A stretch of DNA of 64,000 bases from Rapana venosa (GCA_028751875.1 CM054167.1:29776806-29840805); one strand, 5' to 3'; shown: positions 10,533 through 20,954, counted from the first letter of the stretch. Translations and numbers: made by a program. Notes: generated by a model from the sequence alone, not told the origin.

Positions 10533-10830
10533 AAAAAGGTAAAAGGTGTCCCATAACCTATAAGGTCGTAGGGGAACAGGGCATCAAAGACCTCACTTTT
10601 CTAGGGGCCAGCATATTGAGGGCGGCGCCCATCTCCTCTCCCTCGCTGCTTTACCTTCCCTGACCCTAAAGAGGCAGGTACCCATTTACAGCTGGGTGAA
10701 CTGGGGGACTGTACTGATGCCAAGGCATGCAAACGGTCACCCATCCCAGTGATAACCACGCTTGACGCTGCTTAACTTGGCTGGGGAAAAGCAAGTGCTC
10801 TGACCCACTGAGCTATCCCCTCCCTATGAT
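10533..10830 (-). mobile_element. Chimeric tRNA/5S rRNA-derived SINE
   Basis: The minus strand starts GGGGATAGCTCAGTGGGTCA, a tRNA A-box-like 5' half. It then switches to AAGTTAAGCAGCGTCAAGCG and TGGATGGGTGACCG-type sequence matching the internal control region of 5S rRNA. The body ends with TAAATGGGTACCTGCC, a GGGCGGCGCC-rich part and a CCTTATAGGTTATGG tail. Further copies are at 28303, 38105, 48380 and 55648, all on the same strand. The 5' tRNA half and 5S segment together would form a composite Pol III promoter. Confidence 0.75.
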
Positions 10831-10849
10831 AGATGACATAATTTCAAGG

Positions 10850-11018
10850 ACCAGGTGAAAACTTACCAAAGGACAACAGTAATCCTTCATGAACCTGTTA
10901 CTCTGCATGGTGAAAACTTCCAAAGACAACAGTATCCTTCATGAACCTGTTACTCGCATGGTGAAAACTTACCAAAGGACAACAGTATCCTTCATGAACC
11001 TGTTACTGCTGCATGGCA
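10850..11018. repeat. Minisatellite, about 58-bp unit, three copies
   Basis: Three consecutive units contain GGTGAAAACTTACCAAAGGA and CAACAGTATCCTTCATGAAC followed by CTGTTACT..GCAT. Single-base differences separate the units. No coding role is apparent. Confidence 0.85.
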
Positions 11019-11089
11019 GGAAGGATCAACACACCTGCAATTAGCAAACCATAAATCCACAAAACTCTTCTTCATCATCAACATTGCAC

Positions 11090-11265
11090 ACTGTCTTTGT
11101 GTGTTGTGTGTGTGTGTGTGGTGTATGTGTGTGTGTGGGGGGGTGTGTGTGTGTGGTGGGGTGTAATGTGTGTGTGTGGGTGTAATTGTGTTGGCGTGTG
11201 TGTGTATGTGTAGGTGTGTGTGTGTGTGTTGTATGTGTGTGTTGGCGTTTGTTGGAGCGTGTTTA
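11090..11265. repeat. GT microsatellite
   Basis: GT repeat with GGG and TGG interruptions, lying directly next to the tail of a SINE. Confidence 0.9.
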
Positions 11266-11269
11266 TTAA

Positions 11270-11620
11270 AATTTTATTTATTTTATTTTATTCTTTTATA
11301 GCGAGGATAATGGAATAAGCACTTATGTGCTTTTTTACATCCAGTCCCTGTGTGTATGCGGTTTTGTCAATTCTGTCATCTGTTCCCACCGGCACACAAT
11401 GGCCTACTCTTACAAAAAGCGGAACAGGATTTAACGTGTGCGCAAGATGTTCTGTGTGTGTTCGCACACAGGGCCTCGGTTTATAGTCTCATCCGAAGGA
11501 CTTTGTGGGAGAGTGGAGTCTGCACTGATGTTAACTCCAGGGGAAAATATCCCCTTGAACAGGAACTGAACCTGGGTCGTCAGATTGCGAGTGCAATGTT
11601 CTAACCACTAGGCTATCCTT
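11270..11620 (-). mobile_element. Full-length SINE, main family
   Basis: From low to high coordinates it shows a (TTTTA)n tail, GCGAGGATAATGGAATAAGC, ACATCCAGTCCC, GTCATCTGTTCCCACCGGCA and GGCCTACTCTTACAAAAAGC, then TTAACTCCAGGGGAAAATAT. It finishes with a tRNA-like head whose reverse complement has TAGCCTAGTGGTTAGAACAT (A box) and a degraded B box. About 350 bp. A GT microsatellite starts right after the head. Confidence 0.85.
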
Positions 11621-11625
11621 GTGTG

Positions 11626-11664
<39 letters not shown>

Positions 11665-11761
11665 GTGGTGTGTGTGTGTGTGTGGTGTGTGTGTTGGTGT
11701 GTGTGTGTTGGTGTGTGTGTGTGTGTGTTGGTGTGTGTGTGTGTGTTGGTGTGTGTGGTGT
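11621..11761. repeat. GT microsatellite between two SINEs
   Basis: GT tract with regular TT interruptions; it also produces cysteine/valine-rich false frames. Confidence 0.9.
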
Positions 11762-12030
11762 GTTTATTTATTTATTTTATTCTTTTATATAGAGGATCAT
11801 GGAATAAGCACTTATTTGCTTTTTTACATTCGTTCCATGTGTGTATGCGGTTTTGTAAATTCTGTCATCTGTTCCCATCGGCACACAATGGCCTACTCTT
11901 ACAAAAAGCGGAACAGGATTTAATGTAAGTGCAAGATGTTCTGTGTGCGTTTGCACACGGGGCCTCAGTTTATAGTCTCATCCGAAAGACTATTGGGGAG
12001 AGTGGAGCCTGCACTGATGTTAACTCCAGG
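11762..12030 (-). mobile_element. SINE, main family, head missing
   Basis: Same orientation and body as the element at 11270, from the TTTATTTATTTTATTC tail to GATGTTAACTCCAGG. The tRNA head is replaced by a GT microsatellite, suggesting expansion or recombination at the SINE/microsatellite junction. Confidence 0.85.
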
Positions 12031-12110
12031 TGTGTGTGGTGTGTGTGGTGTGTGTTGGTGTATGTGTTGGTCTGTGTGTGTGTTGGTGTGTGTGTTGGGT
12101 GTATGTGTTG

Positions 12111-12154
<44 letters not shown>

Positions 12155-12180
12155 TGTGTGTGTGGTGTGTGAGAGTGAAG
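12031..12180. repeat. GT microsatellite
   Basis: GT repeats with GTTGGTCT-type interruptions that repeat within the tract. Confidence 0.9.
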
Positions 12181-12411
12181 TGAGATGTGTCTACAATACT
12201 TAGACTGAGAAGTTTGACACCCTCTATGCCACTATAACCATGCATTACGCTGATGCCACTTCTTACACACACGCACACATATGCATACATGCACATGAGC
12301 ATGGACACACACACATATATATCCGCCACACATACACAATGAAATACACACACACACACACACAACATACACACACCAACACACACACTCCAACACATTT
12401 AATTTTTTAAT

Positions 12412-12545
12412 TTTTTTCCCATTTTATTCTTTTATACCGAGGATAATGGAATAAGCACTTATATGCTTTTTTACATCCAGTCCCCGTGTGTATGTGGTTT
12501 TGTAAATTGTCATCTGTTCCCACCGGCACACAATGGCCTACTCTT
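12412..12545 (-). mobile_element. SINE 3' fragment
   Basis: Tail and 3' body only: TTTTATACCGAGGATAATGG to GGCCTACTCTTAC, then replaced by a short CA tract. Confidence 0.8.
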
Positions 12546-12623
12546 ACACACACACTTTTAGTCACACATAAGCATCTGCTTTTCTCCTGCATTTCTCCCT
12601 GTCTGTCTCCCTTCATCTAATAT

Positions 12624-12975
12624 GGGAGACGGGATAGCCTAGTGGTTAGAACATTGCACTCGCAATCTGATGACCCGGGTTCGATTCCCATTCAAGGGAA
12701 TATTTTCCCCTGGAGTTAACATCAGTGCAGACTCCACTCTCCCCAAAAGTCCTTCAGATGGAGACTATAAACTGAGGCCCCATGTGCGAACGCTCGCAGA
12801 ACATATTGCACACATGTTAAATACTGTTCTGCTTTTCGTAAGAGTAGGCCATCATGTGCCGGTGGGAACAGATGACAAAATTTACAATACCGCATACACA
12901 CAGGGACTGGATGTAAAAAAGCACGTAAGTGCTTATTTCATTACCCTTGATATAAAAGAATTTATAAAAATTTTT
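12624..12975 (+). mobile_element. Full-length SINE, main family (best copy)
   Basis: The head GGGAGACGGGATAGCCTAGT..GG carries a clean Pol III A box (TAGCCTAGTGG) and B box (GGTTCGATTCC) at tRNA spacing, about 73 bp in all. The body follows: TTCCCCTGGAGTTAACATCA, a GACTATAAACTGAGGCC block, GCAGAACAT..CACAC, AGAGTAGGCCAT, GTGCCGGTGGGAACAGATGA, GGGACTGGATGTAAAAAAGC and a (AAAAT)-type tail. This is the reference for the other fragments. It is non-coding and would be transcribed by RNA polymerase III. Confidence 0.88.
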
Positions 12976-13019
12976 TTAAATCACATATCGTGAAAGTGAC
13001 GTTAAATCACAACAACAAA

Positions 13020-13050
13020 CCACACACACACACACTACACACACACAACA

Positions 13051-13090
<40 letters not shown>

Positions 13091-13095
13091 ACACA
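13020..13095. repeat. CA microsatellite
   Basis: CA repeat immediately beyond the donor of the POLR1B exon at 13114. Confidence 0.9.
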
Positions 13096-13113
13096 TATCA
13101 GGAAACAACTCAC

Positions 13114-13197
13114 CACAGACTTGTAGATACAGCCCTGACAAAAGCCTCGTTCATAAGAAGCTTTGTTGATAACGATAGCATCTTCCATGTCGTAACC
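13114..13197 (-). CDS. POLR1B: POLR1B exon encoding the GYDMEDA motif
   Basis: This 84-bp exon encodes GYDMEDAIVINKASYERGF followed by CQGCIYKSV. It belongs to the second-largest subunit of RNA polymerase I (RPA2/RPA135), which helps form the active centre that transcribes the rRNA precursor in the nucleolus. GYDMEDA with a following NKAS.ERGF is the Pol I version; Pol II and Pol III paralogues have different residues here. The donor is GTG|GTGAGT at 13113-13108. The acceptor is AG at 13199-13198, with a weak pyrimidine tract. Joining to the upstream exon (phase 2) needs one more G than the run of three present, so a homopolymer undercall is likely. No downstream exon was seen in the window. 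Confidence 0.88.
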
Positions 13198-13257
13198 CTT
13201 GACATACATCACAACACATATCGTGACAATGATAATATTGCTTGTTTCTGGCTGCAT

Positions 13258-13575
13258 AGTGTGTGTGTTTGTGTAGGCGTGTGTGTGTGTGTACATGTGT
13301 GTAGGTATGTGTGGTGTATAGGTGTGTGAGTGTGTGTGTGTGTAGGGTGTGTGTGTAGGTGTGTGTGTGTGTGTAGGTGTGTGTGTAGGTGTGGGTGTGT
13401 GCGTGTGTGTAGGTGTGTGAGTGTGTGTATGTGAGGTGAGGTGTGGTGTGGTGTGTGTATGTGCATGCATGTGAGTGTGCATGTGCACGCATGTTTAGTG
13501 TGTGGTGTGGTGTGGTGCGGTGTGGTAATGGTGGTGTATGCGTGCATGCATGTGTGCATGTGTGTGTATGTGTGT
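13258..13575. repeat. GT-rich microsatellite
   Basis: Long GT tract with regular AG and GCAT interruptions. Its second half, from about 13433, is the start of the copy B homology. Confidence 0.9.
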
Positions 13576-14047
13576 GCACCCATTTTACACATTTATTTAC
13601 ACATTCACACACACGCATGCACATATAAACACATACACGCTAAACAGATGACAAAATTGACAAAGCTGCACGCACAAAGGGACTACATGTAAAAAAGAAA
13701 GCACTGGAGTGCTTATTCATTATTAAAAAAACCCAAAACAAATTTCAAAATTAAGTTTTTAAAATCAAAACAAACAAAACCCACATTCAAACAAGGAGAC
13801 ACACACACACACTAAACCTCCCCAAACACACACGCACACATACACAAAACTAAACCTCACAAATACACAGACACACACACACCACAAAAACAAAAGGACA
13901 CCACACTACCCCACCCCACACACCCCTCAACCACACCACCACTCAACATGCTACATCTTCATTTTACTCTAAATTCAACAGACACTGCCTACATTGCTCT
14001 CCAATTAAACTCATCCATGCCCCCTCCCCCCACCACCCAATACTTAC

Positions 14048-14222
14048 GTGGCGGAGATGACAGCAACGATGGCGTTGGAAACCCACGGGAAAACTCGTCG
14101 ATGTTTGTAGTCGTCGTATCCCTCTGTCCTGACGACAGGCATCTGTGGCGTGATCACCGGTACAAAATTGTTGTCCGCCCGAAGCGGGAATGAATGCACG
14201 GGCGTGCCATGGCTCTGGCCAT
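14048..14222 (-). CDS. POLR1B: POLR1B exon ending in NAIVAVIS
   Basis: A 175-bp exon with acceptor TCCGCAG at 14229-14223 and donor GTAAGT at 14047-14042. It encodes a MARAM-type start, then PVHSFPLRADNN, VITPQMPVVRTEGYDDY and NAIVAVISAT. It is the stretch directly before GYDMEDA in Pol I second-largest subunits. It ends in phase 2 (AC of a Thr codon), which fits the next exon. Two single-base problems are visible: a missing G near the MG.TP turn and a change around FPWVSNAI, where copy A suggests FPVGTNAI. Both look like consensus errors. A minisatellite begins right at the acceptor. Confidence 0.88.
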
Positions 14223-14224
14223 CT

Positions 14225-15750
14225 GCGGACACACAGCCCCAGGGATTCCACAGTGCGCACACACACAAGCCCAGCATTCCACAGTGTGTACACACACACA
14301 AACGCATGACACACAGCCCAGCATTCCACAGTGTGTACACACACACCCAAAGCATGACACACAGCCAGCATTTCCCCAGTGGGGCACAACACACAAACCC
14401 ACATTCCACAGTGCACACACACCAACGCTGACACACAGCCCAGCATTCCACAGTGCACACACACCACACACAGCCAAGCATTCCACAGTGCGCACACACA
14501 AAAACCCAGCATTCCACAGTGCGCACACACCCACCCCAGCATTCCACATGCGCACACACCGCCCAGCATTCCACAGTGCCACACACACACAGCCCAGCTT
14601 CCACATCGCACACACACCAGCCCAGCATTCCACAGTGCGCACACCACACAACCCAGCATTACCCGTGCCAATACACAGCCCGCATTCCACAGTGCGCTAC
14701 AGCCAGCATTCACAGTGCGCCACACCAGCCCAGCATTCCACAGTGCGCACACACACAGCCCAGCAATTCACAGGTGCACAACAAAACACAAGCCCAGCAT
14801 TCCACAGTGCGCACACACACAGGGCCCCGCTTTCAAAAAGGCGCACACCACAACGCATGACACACAGCCAGCATTTTCCACAGTGTACACACACAACGCA
14901 TGACACACAGCCCAGGGAAATTCCCCAGTGCGCACACACACAAAACCCAGCATTCACAGTGCGCACACACACAACCCCATGACACCAAAAGCCCAGCATT
15001 CCACAGTGCCACACACACAGCCCAGCATTCCACAGTGCGCACACACAACACAGCCCAGCATTCCACAGTGCGCACACACACAAAAGCATGACACACCCAG
15101 CATTCCACAGTGCACACACACAACGCATGACACACAGCCCACAATCCACAGTGCACACACACAAGCAGTGACCACAGCCCAGCATTCCACAGTGCACACC
15201 CCCACAAACACAACGCATGACACACAGCCCAGCATTCCACAGTGCACACACACAACCATGACACACAGCCCAGCATTCCCCAGTGCACACACACACAACA
15301 CACAGCCAGCAATCCACAGTGCCCCACACCCAAAGCATGACACACACCCAGCATTCCACAGTGCGCACACACCACAACATGCACACAGCCCAGCATTCCA
15401 CAGTGGGGCACACACACAGCCCAGCAATTCCACAGTGGGGCCCCCACACACACACCCCAATGGGATACACACCGCCCAGCATTCCCCACACACAACGCAT
15501 GACACACAGCCCAGCATTCCCACAGTGCACACACAAAGCATGACACACAGCCCAGCATTGCACAGAGCGCACACCAATGCAATGAACAGCCCAGGATTTC
15601 ACAGTGTACAAACCCTCAAGCATGAAACCACAAGCCCACATTACACAGTGCGCACACACACACACACAACCATGGCACACAGCCCAGGATTTCACAGTGT
15701 ACACACATACAACGCATGACACACAGCCCAGCATTCCACAGTGTACACAC
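14225..15750. repeat. CCCAGCATTCCACAG minisatellite, copy B
   Basis: Same tandem repeat as 888-3932, about half as long, lying in the intron upstream of the exon at 14048-14222. The first unit starts within about ten bases of the splice acceptor. Units with and without the ACGCATGA insert alternate irregularly. Confidence 0.92.
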
Positions 15751-15754
15751 ACAC

Positions 15755-16560
15755 ACACAACTGCCCCCATAGGGATGCCAGGGGCCTGTGAGTATAAACA
15801 GCATCCTCACCTTCTGGAAATTCTGTGCTAGAAATTTCCTCTTTTCTATCACTCTTTTTTCTGCCTTGTTCCTTATCTTCCTGTCACCTCCTTCTTGTCT
15901 ATTTTCTGCCTCCTTGGTCCATTCTCCAGCCTTTTTTCCACAAAGACTTAAAAGATAACAATCCTCTCTTGTGCCAAAGTTGGATGCGCTGGGCCTGACT
16001 TGTCAAGTGGTTAACGGCAGTGTGATGCATTTTCACTAATATAACAGACAACAATAGTTTCTGTCTGAAACCTTCGATGAAAAAAAAGAAGAAGAGGAAG
16101 AAACACACAACCCATGAAACAGCCCAGGGGTTACACCATTTCTTCTTTCTCATCGTAGAACGCTCAGACAGAAACTATTATTGTCTGTCATATGAGCGAA
16201 AATGCGTTGCGCTGCCGTTAAGCGCCTGACAAGTCAGGCCCAGCACATCCAACTTCGACCTGGGAGAGAAAAATTTATCTTTTAAGTCTTTCTGGGGGGA
16301 AAGGCGGGAGAATGGACCAAGACAGAAAATAGACAGGGAGGAGGTGACAGGAAGGAAAGGAACAAGGCAGAAACAAAGAGAGGAATAGAAAAGAGGGAAT
16401 TCCTAGCACAGAATTTCCAGAAGGTGGGGATGCTGTTTATACTGACAGGCCCCCAGCATTCCCAAGGGGGACACAGAATTTCCAGAAGGTGGGGATGATA
16501 TTTAATGATATTTATACAGACAGCCTCCCCCCCACTACATTCCCTATGGAGGAAAACCAT
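15755..16560. mobile_element. Foldback pair of a (GAA)-tailed interspersed element (copy B)
   Basis: Arm 1 is about 15755-16065, the (AAG)n-containing spacer 16070-16150, and arm 2 (reverse complement) about 16150-16560. The TTGGATGCGCTGGGCCTGAC block of arm 1 pairs with GTCAGGCCCAGCACATCCAA in arm 2. As in copy A, the outer end of arm 2 is partly repeated (GATGCTGTTTATACTGACAGG then GATGATATTTAATG..ACAGACAG). Confidence 0.78.
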
Positions 16561-17060
16561 ATGAAGACTTCAATGACCTGGCTCCATGAAGTGGTGGGTT
16601 TGAATCTCGGCAGCAGCAGAGTCTGGTGAATTAAGTAGGTACGGGGATTCTGATGTTCTCCCAGGTCAACTGTAAGCGCAGAACTGCCAGTGCCTAATTT
16701 CCCTCATTGATGTAAATGCACATGCAGTAAGCAAAATTTGCACATAATGCATATCGGGCTCTGTGGGTTATGGAAACACAAACATACCCAGCATGCACTC
16801 TGTACCTGGGGAGGAATGGACTCCGCCAGGTTCAGCTTGCCTAAAGACACAGGGCCTGCAAACTTGCTGAGCAGTGCCCCAGTGATTCCTGTGGGGAGTG
16901 AAGGCAAAGAAGAACTTCTCTTTGTTATTATTTTATTTTATTTTATTTTTAAGAAGTAGTTCTAGTATCAAGGACACTACAGCCGATGTACTGGTCATTC
17001 CTTCCACACAAAACTATTAAGGAGTAGTCCTCGTTCATTCATTCCGCAATACGGTAAAGA
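16560..17060. repeat. Dispersed unclassified repeat (copy B)
   Basis: Counterpart of 4746-5256, ending in a TTTTATTTTA-rich stretch. No recognisable gene content. Confidence 0.5.
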
Positions 17061-17215
17061 AGTTAGTGTATCAAGAGTCCTTTGCACAAGACTATAAACC
17101 AAGGCCTTGTGTGTGCGAATGCATGCAGAACATCTTTGCACACACATTAAAAACCTGTTCTGCCTTTCGGAAGAGTAGGCCATTGTGTGCCGGTAGGAAC
17201 GGATGACAATTACCC
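17060..17215 (+). mobile_element. SINE body fragment (copy B)
   Basis: Contains GTGTGCGAATGCATGCAGAA, CATCTTTGCACACACATTAA, AGAGTAGGCCATTGTGTGCC and GGATGACAAT. It is slightly more complete than its counterpart at 5257-5400, which has lost the GCATGCAGAACATC segment. Confidence 0.75.
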
Positions 17216-17920
17216 CCCCCATCACCCAAACCACAGGTGTGTTTAGACACCATCCCCGAAGTCGGAATGTGGCTACCTAAAGTGGTGGGAGAACGGTCAC
17301 CTACACAACAACCTCACCACCACTGTGAACCTCCGGAGCCCTAGCCCAGGAACGGATGGGAAAAAAAAAAGAAAAGAAAAAGTGGTATCAGGGACAGTCA
17401 TGACAGCAGATGGAAGGAAATCTTCGTTTCTTCTTAACCTAGCACAAACCTCTAGTAATGATGATGATGATGATGATGTATGGAATTTATATAGCGCTGA
17501 ATGTGAATGTAAACATGGAGGGGGGGGTGGGGGGAAGGGGGGTGTTTGCATACGCCAAAAATCTCTCCATCGGTGAAACTCAGAGCTGTAGCTGAGAAGA
17601 AACAACACCCCCACCACAGAAAATGAGGACACCGTTCTGTACACACTGTCATGTCATAAAACTGAAACGTCCCTTTTTCCCCCCCCCTTCCATCTCCCTC
17701 CCCCAGCTGGACCCGCCAGGTTCACTTCACCAATGGCCAAAATTTGGCGTATGCCGCCGCTTCGCCCACCAGAAGGTGGACGCGTTCCGACTTTGGAATG
17801 AAATGCGGGGTATGTTCCTGTTCCGTGACCCGGTGAACGCCGACATAAAATTACAGGGAGTTAACCTGCATACCTTCTATATTTATATATAATATATATA
17901 TATAATAACACATACACACA
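17216..17920. repeat. Dispersed repeat with TATAGCGCTGAA motif (copy B)
   Basis: Counterpart of 5400-6140, with the (GAT)n tract at 17458-17478 followed by GGAATTTATATAGCGCTGAA and a short TA microsatellite at 17880-17905. Confidence 0.6.
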
Positions 17921-18424
17921 CATGAAGGGAATCAAAGCACTGGCAGGTCTGCACTTGTAAACTGACCTGAAAGATTGTAAAAAAAAAAAAACAACCCCCA
18001 AAAAACAACCCCAAACCCGTGCTTAATTAACGGGGCAACACCGAGATTTAAACTCACGACTTCATGGACCCGTTGGGATTGTCGTGGAATGGCCTTAACC
18101 ATTCTGCAATAGCGTCCATCATGGTACGTTAGTCTGATTTCCCCATCTCCCCTCCCCCCTCACCCCCTCCCCAAAAAAGGGGGAAAGGGATCACCACCAC
18201 CACCCCCACAACAGCGACAACGACGAGTGAAGAGCGTACCTGGCACTGGTAAAATGTTGCGAGGGCGGGGGGTTGTTGTCGGCGAAGGGACTCAAGTTTG
18301 GGCCGGGAGGGCTGGGGATAGTCTGTGACGACACTTCCATGGGTTTGGTGATCTGCCGACACAACACGACACACATGACAAAAACATCAAGTGTTGCCTC
18401 CTCCACCTCCTCCATCCGTCTGCG

Positions 18425-18690
18425 CATGGATCTTATCTTGCTGCTACGGGATCTTATCTTGCTGCTACGGGATCTTATCTTGCTACTACGGATTTTATCT
18501 TGCTGCTAAGGGGATTTTATCTTGCTGCTATGGAGCTTATCTTGCTGCTATGGATCTTACTTGCTGCTACGGATTCTTATCTTGCTACATAGATTTTAAA
18601 TCTTGCTGCTACGGACTTATCTTGCTGCTATGGATCTTATTTTTGGGCTGCTATGGATCTTATCTTGCTGCTATGGGTCTTATAATAATA
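18425..18690. repeat. 20-bp minisatellite, copy B part 1
   Basis: Units of ATCTTATCTTGCTGCTACGG. It is followed by (AAT)n and the TATAGCGCTGAATCTTGTAA module, then the SINE. Confidence 0.92.
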
Positions 18691-18782
18691 AAAAATAATA
18701 ATAATAAAGATGTATGGAATTTATATAGCGCTGAATCTTGTAAAGCAACAAATCCAAAGCGCTCAGATGACTTTGTTTTTTA

Positions 18783-18990
18783 ATACGAGGAAAAGGGAAT
18801 AAGCACTCATGTGCTTTTTTCTTTTACATCCAGTCCCCGTGTGGATGTGGTTTTGTAAATTTTGTCATCTGTTCCCACCGCACACAATGGCCTACTCTTA
18901 CAAAAAGCAGAACAGGATTTAACGTGTGCGCAAGATGTTCTGCATGCGTTCGCACACGGGGCCTGGTTTTATAGTCTCATCCAAAGGTCT
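18783..18990 (-). mobile_element. SINE inserted in the 20-bp minisatellite (copy B)
   Basis: Same headless SINE and insertion site as 6985-7197, with clear tail and body blocks (ATACGAGGAAAAGGGAATAA, ACATCCAGTCCCCGTGTGGA, GGCCTACTCTTACAAAAAGC). Confidence 0.85.
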
Positions 18991-19675
18991 TATCTTGCTG
19001 CTATGGATCTTATCTTGCTGCTTGCTGCTATGGATCTTATCTTGCTGCTATGGATCTTATCTTGCTGCTATGGATCTTAGCTTGCTGCTATGGATCTTAG
19101 CTTGCTGCTATGGATCTTAGCTTGCTGCTATGGATCTTATCTTGCTGCTATGGATCTTATCTTGCTGCTATGGATCTTATCTTGTTGCTATGGGTCTTAT
19201 CTTGCTGCTATAGATCTTATCTTGCTGCTACTATGGATCTTATCTTGTTGCTATGGGACCTTATCTTGTTGCTATGGATCTTATCTTCCTGCTATGGATC
19301 TTATCTTCCTGCTATGGGTCTTATCTTGCTGCTATAGATCTGATCTTGCTGCTACTATGGATCTTATCTTGTTGCTATGGGACCTTATCTTGCTGCTTTG
19401 GATCTTTATCTTGCTGCTATGGATCTTATATTGCTGCTATGGATCTTATCTTGCTGCTATGGATCTTATCTTGCTGCTATGGGTCTTATCTTGCTGCTAT
19501 GGGTCTTATCTTGCTGCTATGGTTCTTATCTTGCTGCTTATCTTGCTGCTATGGGTCTTATCTTGCTGCTATGGATCTTATCTTGCTGCTATGGGTCTTA
19601 TCTTACTGCTATGGGTCTGTATCTTGCTGCTATGGGTCTTATCTTGCTGCTATGGATCTTATCTTGCTATCATTT
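18991..19675. repeat. 20-bp minisatellite, copy B part 2
   Basis: Nearly perfect tandem copies of TCTTATCTTGCTGCTATGGA with GGGTC, TAGATC and TTCCTGC variants. Higher-order blocks of variant units recur (the TAGATCTTATCTTGCTGCTA block appears twice), so part of the array expanded in multi-unit steps. Confidence 0.95.
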
Positions 19676-19734
19676 TACCAACACAGCACAAGCCAGCAAG
19701 AAAATCCACACACATACATCTCTTGGAGGTGGTT

Positions 19735-19925
19735 TTGTGCGAGTGTGTGTGAGTGTGTAGTGTGTGTGTTCTCAATGAGTGAGTGTGTAGTGTGTGTGTA
19801 GTGTGTGTGTGATGTAGTGTGTGTGTGTAGTGTGTGTGTGTAGTGTGTGTGTGTAATGTGTGTGTGTGGTAGTGTGTGTGTAGTGTATGTGTGTAGTGTG
19901 TGTGGTGTGAAGGTGTAGTGTGTAC
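19735..19925. repeat. GT microsatellite with AG interruptions (copy B)
   Basis: Higher-order GTGTGTGTAGTGT repeats; counterpart of 7990-8175. Confidence 0.9.
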
Positions 19926-20224
19926 ACACCTACATTAGTGGGCAAATTTGCAATACGAGCATTTTAGGAACACTTTTGCATAATTATTACGACATCTCAT
20001 TTAGTTTACCACCGAAGACAAATGCGTTGTATCAGGAGATAAAGCGTTTTGCCCTGCTGATATGTTTGTTCAATGCCAAGACGATTGCACGTACAAAATC
20101 AGAGCAGCTCTTCAACATCACACACACATTCAGAGTTGTAGGCAAAGCAAACACCTCTCCTTTACCCACTACAGTCAATTCATCCCAACTTCCTCAAATC
20201 ACTTCACCAGTGAAGTGAAAGACA

Positions 20225-20735
20225 TCTGAGATAAGGCAGATGATGAATCTGTTTCTCCAGATGATGGAGAATGTGTCTCTCCAGATGATGGTGAACCTGT
20301 CTTTCCAGATGATGGTGAACCTGTCTCTCCAGATGATGGTGAACCTGTCTCTCCAGATGATGGTGAACCTGTCTCTCCAGATGATGGTGAACCTGTCTCT
20401 CCAGATGATGGTGAACCTGTCTCTCCAGATGATGGTGAACCTGTCTCTCAATGTTGGTGACCTGTCTCTCCAGATGATGGTGAACTGTCTCTCCAGATGA
20501 TGGTGGATCGTTTCTCCAGATATGGGAACCTGTCTCCAGATAGGTGAACCTGTCTCTCCAGATGAATGGTGAACCTGTCTCTCCAGAGGATGATGGATCG
20601 GTTTCTCCAGATGATGATGAACCTGTCTCTCCAGATGATGGTGAACCTGTCTCTCCAGATGATGATGAACCTGTCTCTCCAGATGATGAATGTGTCTCTC
20701 CAGATGATGAATCTGTCTCTCCTCCTTCCCATGAT
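20225..20735 (+). repeat. 24-bp minisatellite, copy B, open as an eight-residue repeat
   Basis: About twenty units of CTCCAGATGATGGTGAAC plus CTGTCT. In one plus-strand frame each unit reads D-D-G-E-P-V-S-P, with D-D-D-E and D-E-C/S variants, ending near 20740 with SPPSHDD and a stop. The unit is a multiple of three, so an acidic low-complexity exon is possible. However, there is a TGA just upstream, no clear splice acceptor, and several shortened units. I treat it as a non-coding minisatellite. Confidence 0.8.
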
Positions 20736-20954
20736 GATTAATTAACGATTCTCTGGCACTCCTCTCACTGCTTTCCGGCCTCTGTGTGTGTGTTGGAATG
20801 GACTGAATGTGTGTGACGTTACCAAAAGCACAGCTGTCTATCAAACCCTGTGAATCAGACTCTCTGCCTTCCACTCTCCTGCTGTCTGAATGCATGGACG
20901 TTCCTCCTCCGCACCACAACACCTCTAGCATCAATCAATCTCTGGCTTTTTTCC

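Noticed and set aside
10735..10800. 5S rRNA gene
   Set aside because: Only the internal control region resembles 5S rRNA; the flanks are SINE sequence and the 5' part is tRNA-like.
12624..12700. Functional tRNA gene
   Set aside because: A and B boxes are present, but the sequence continues into a SINE body shared by many copies and there is no evident acceptor-stem pairing.
13114..13197. Assigning the GYDMEDA exon to the Pol II or Pol III second subunit
   Set aside because: Pol II subunits have GYNQED and Pol III GYDIED at this position; GYDMEDA together with NAIVAVIS and GLLNHL fits Pol I.
20225..20735. CRISPR-like array of 24-bp repeats
   Set aside because: No spacers between units; simple minisatellite.
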